Assembly: GCA_033557835.1 (NCBI GenBank)
Contig: JAWQRO010000060.1
Span: forward strand, 1 to 64,000
Origin: Helochares maculicollis
Taxonomy: Eukaryota > Arthropoda > Insecta > Coleoptera > Hydrophilidae
Direction: 5' to 3'
Length of the DNA: 64,000 bases
This document shows, piece by piece, positions 61,817 to 64,000 of this stretch. The position numbers were made by a program, and so were the translations under genes. Below the pieces are notes generated by a model. The model was given only the letters and a program-made list of their open reading frames with translations, was not told the DNA's origin and made no database searches. How positions within the stretch are numbered: position 1 is the first letter of the stretch; each line of letters begins with the position of its first letter.

Positions 61817-62884
61817 ATGGTTATCTGCGCGGTCGCTAAAACCTTCTTGGGTAAGTATTTTTCAACTATCACTTTTTAAGATAATTTATGCGATTTTCAT
61901 ACCAATAGCTTCATTCTATTCGTTGCCTCGATCTTTTAACGTAGTTGGTGCTCCAAGTTACCGAACTTGATGCTGTTGAAGACGTCGGGTGCACTCGGCG
62001 GTCCCATTTTTTAACCCGGGGCTTAACATGATAAAAAGAATAATTTTATAAAAATCTATTTTTATTTTTAGGGGTTTTTTGTAGCTCAATTGCTATAAAT
62101 TTCTTGTTGCTTGTGATGCTAACTATGCTAATGCCTATTTTATCTCTGGATGGTGACTTTAAGGAAGATATATTGGATATCGTAACATTTATAAACATTT
62201 ATGTTATAGCATGTTACGCTATAATATTCTGCATCCTATCTTCTTTCACATTGTTTACAATACCGCTATAACTCTTATGGCTTATGTTTGCTTTATCTGG
62301 AATAGCACTGAGTACCCTTTTTAACTTTCAAGAATTACATCACCTAAATCGAGATGTTAGGATTCCTTGCATTTCTATTGGAAGTCTTCAGTCTATTACA
62401 ATGGTAATATATATTGCCATTTCAAACTGTACTTTTTCTGTAATTGGTTTTGTTTTCTTAGTTGATCATATCGTTATGAAAGTCACGCTTTAACCACAAA
62501 GCTGGGCTTACTGAAGACACTCAATATCATAATTTATCATCTGCAAGCGACGACACCATCGAAGTCGATCTACTACAAGATGAAAATTTAGAACTTTCCT
62601 CCCCTGTAGTCGTAAGAGTTCTCTATAGATGCTTGATAAAATCTAGAGTGAATGCGTCCTACGTCTCACCATACCATGGCGTTTTCAAATAGGCTCATTA
62701 TGATAATGTAACACTAGGTGTGCCGCCATTTGAAAAAGGACAAGCTAGATTTATCGACGATGGGGAACAACCAAATATTGTAACAATACAAATTTTTGAT
62801 GACTACACAAATGAACAAATCTAGTTTGTGCTTCAAGCTGCTAAAGGAAAGCATCAAGCGATATTAAATAGAGTAAACACTTAA
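61817..62884 (+). pseudogene. Dead relative of the four-TM gene, copy 2 (all exons present, four nonsense codons)
   Basis: Exon 1 (61817-61850) encodes MVICAVAKTFL with a GTAAGT donor, the counterpart of MAINAPCWNFF. Exon 2 (62072-62403, 332 bases) has an in-frame TAA at 62269 where copy 1 keeps TGG. Exon 3 (62462-62884) has TGA at 62477 (copy 1 TGG), TAG at 62690 and TAG at 62822, and would end at TAA 62882 after QAAKGKHQAILNRVNT. No frameshift occurs, so decay is by point mutation. The tail shares LQDENLELSSPVVV and QPNIVTIQI-type segments with copy 1 but shows no clear similarity to the tail of the intact 53 kb gene. The lesions are not shared with copy 1, so a functional parent existed at the time of duplication. 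Confidence 0.82.
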
Positions 62885-63789
62885 TTTTCTTGGTAAATTT
62901 GCAATGAATGGATATCATTTTATCTTTTATATCAATTAAATAAATTCGCAGTGATAGCTATATTTTATACAAATTTTGCGAAATAAATTTGAGATCAAAT
63001 TCTTTACGAGTTTTATTTCGGACGACTAAATTCATTACCAGACTGACCTATGCAAACAAAGGGATTGATTGTTATTATTTTACAAGAATTAAACCATTAT
63101 CATCAAAATTATTAATAAAATCCTGTCGTACTATGGCGCGATAGAGGGTTAAATGTTAACATTTTAAAAGAAGCCGCAACTCATTCATTCAATTGTTTTT
63201 TAACATTCGGCATACCTATGCTATACAGAGGAGCAAATGGTTACTTTTTAAAAAAGAAACAACTAATACAACGTACTGCTGCTAATAAAAGTTTCTGGGA
63301 TATCTATTCGAGCGCAAGAAGTGATTGTTAACAATTTAAGAGAAGACAACGTATAAATCCATCTCTGTTGTTCACGTTCTCTGATTTACCTGTGTGAGCC
63401 TGAGGATCGCATGTTAATATTTAAAGTAAAGAGAGACCGAATGCTTCAAACTGCGGCTGAAAATATTTTCTGGCGTACTTATGCGAGCTAAAGGATTGAA
63501 AGTTAACAACTCAAGAAAATCCTTAACTTCTTCAAAGAACGTTTTTTTTAGTTCCCTTATTATCCTTTGTTAGCCAAAGACTTTTCCAGGGAAGGTTAAA
63601 TGTAGACACTGTACTTCTTTTAACAAAGTTTCTTTCTCACCTACGCGAGCCTGAGTTTCAACTGTTATCATTTTAAGAGAAGACACACCAAATGTATGAA
63701 AGTCTCATTAAAATAATTTCTCACTGATCCATGCGTGCTAGCGGATCAAACCTTAATATTTTCCTTTAAGAAAAGACATTTCGATCGAA

Positions 63790-64000
63790 GATGATAGATC
63801 GGTATTTTAATTTTTGCCATTGGAATGATTAAAGAATTTAATAATAGGTCGCAACTTTGCTACCCGCAGAGCCAGATTCGAAAGAAGAAAAAGAAATCTA
63901 CAAGCTCCACGTTTTTGCTTTTATCTAACAACGTATCTTAGATACCACGTCTGGTTACCTAGGAATCAATGTTTGTTTATTTATTAATAAATTTGTCATT
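63790..64000 (+). repeat. Third copy of the duplicated block, 5' part only
   Basis: This segment repeats 61560-61757 (GATAGATCGGTATTTTAATT to the AATTTGTCATT landmark) with few changes. Its gene, if any, would begin about 55-60 bases past the window end. Confidence 0.85.

Larger units (their letters stand above)
59560..64000 (+). repeat. Tandem segmental duplication, unit about 2.0-2.24 kb, three copies (third cut by window edge)
   Basis: The landmark AATGTTTGTTTATTTATTAA occurs near 59705, 61727 and 63968, giving periods of about 2022 and 2241 bases. Copy 1 spans roughly 59560-61555, copy 2 roughly 61555-63790, and copy 3 starts at about 63790. Each complete copy contains a dead four-TM gene followed by 85-90 bp repeat units. 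Copies 1 and 2 differ by scattered substitutions and two deletions in copy 1 of about 100 bases each. Copies 2 and 3 look closer to each other. Confidence 0.9.

Noticed and set aside
1..64000. tRNA, rRNA and other structured RNA genes
   Set aside because: No A/B-box pairs or rRNA core sequences were recognised by eye on either strand; a tRNAscan/Infernal run would be decisive.

Overview
The window reads as insect nuclear DNA. It is AT-rich, its genes have GT-AG introns, it is littered with dead mariner DNA transposons and non-LTR retrotransposons, and it carries ecdysteroid-pathway P450s found only in arthropods. A beetle or other holometabolous insect is plausible, but the species cannot be fixed from sequence alone. 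Most of the 64 kb is non-coding. I support three genes with intact reading frames: Cyp18a1, the 3' part of a metabotropic glutamate receptor, and an unrecognised four-transmembrane protein. There is also one isolated last exon of CYP306A1 (phantom) and at least two dead copies of the four-transmembrane family.

Left part (1-17 kb): two decayed mariners of different lineages (201-1487 and about 1637-2720) precede 6 kb with no recognisable gene. Cyp18a1 (9220-11930, + strand, four exons, 528 aa) follows, with a GC-rich proximal promoter and a TATA box. It encodes the ecdysteroid 26-hydroxylase that inactivates 20-hydroxyecdysone. About 0.8 kb downstream, in convergent orientation, lies the final exon of CYP306A1/phantom, the ecdysteroid 25-hydroxylase. 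Adjacency of the two P450s is an ancient arthropod arrangement, but no other phantom exon was seen in the window. A deleted mariner (13077-13981) sits directly next to that exon. A LINE tail and another mariner relic follow.

Middle (17-52 kb): two GC-richer islands (17.8-18.5 and 29.05-30.0 kb), several LINE fragments of RTE-like and Jockey-like type, and two more mariner relics. The last five exons of a class C GPCR (36718-43233, + strand) encode the cysteine-rich domain, the seven membrane helices and a short tail. Its ligand-binding exons were not found upstream in the window. Its 4.3 kb intron hosts an RTE-like LINE relic. An isolated 14-bp-stem hairpin lies in a GC-rich patch near 45.5 kb, and a YADD-bearing reverse transcriptase relic near 47.6 kb.

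Right part (52-64 kb): a three-exon gene for a 229-residue four-transmembrane protein is followed by two kinds of diverged tandem repeat, with units of roughly 250-380 bp and 85-90 bp. After these comes a tandem duplication with a unit of about 2.0-2.2 kb. Each unit carries a dead relative of the four-transmembrane gene with the same exon lengths and intron phases. The array runs off the right edge. This small, apparently undescribed membrane-protein family is the most novel element I see.
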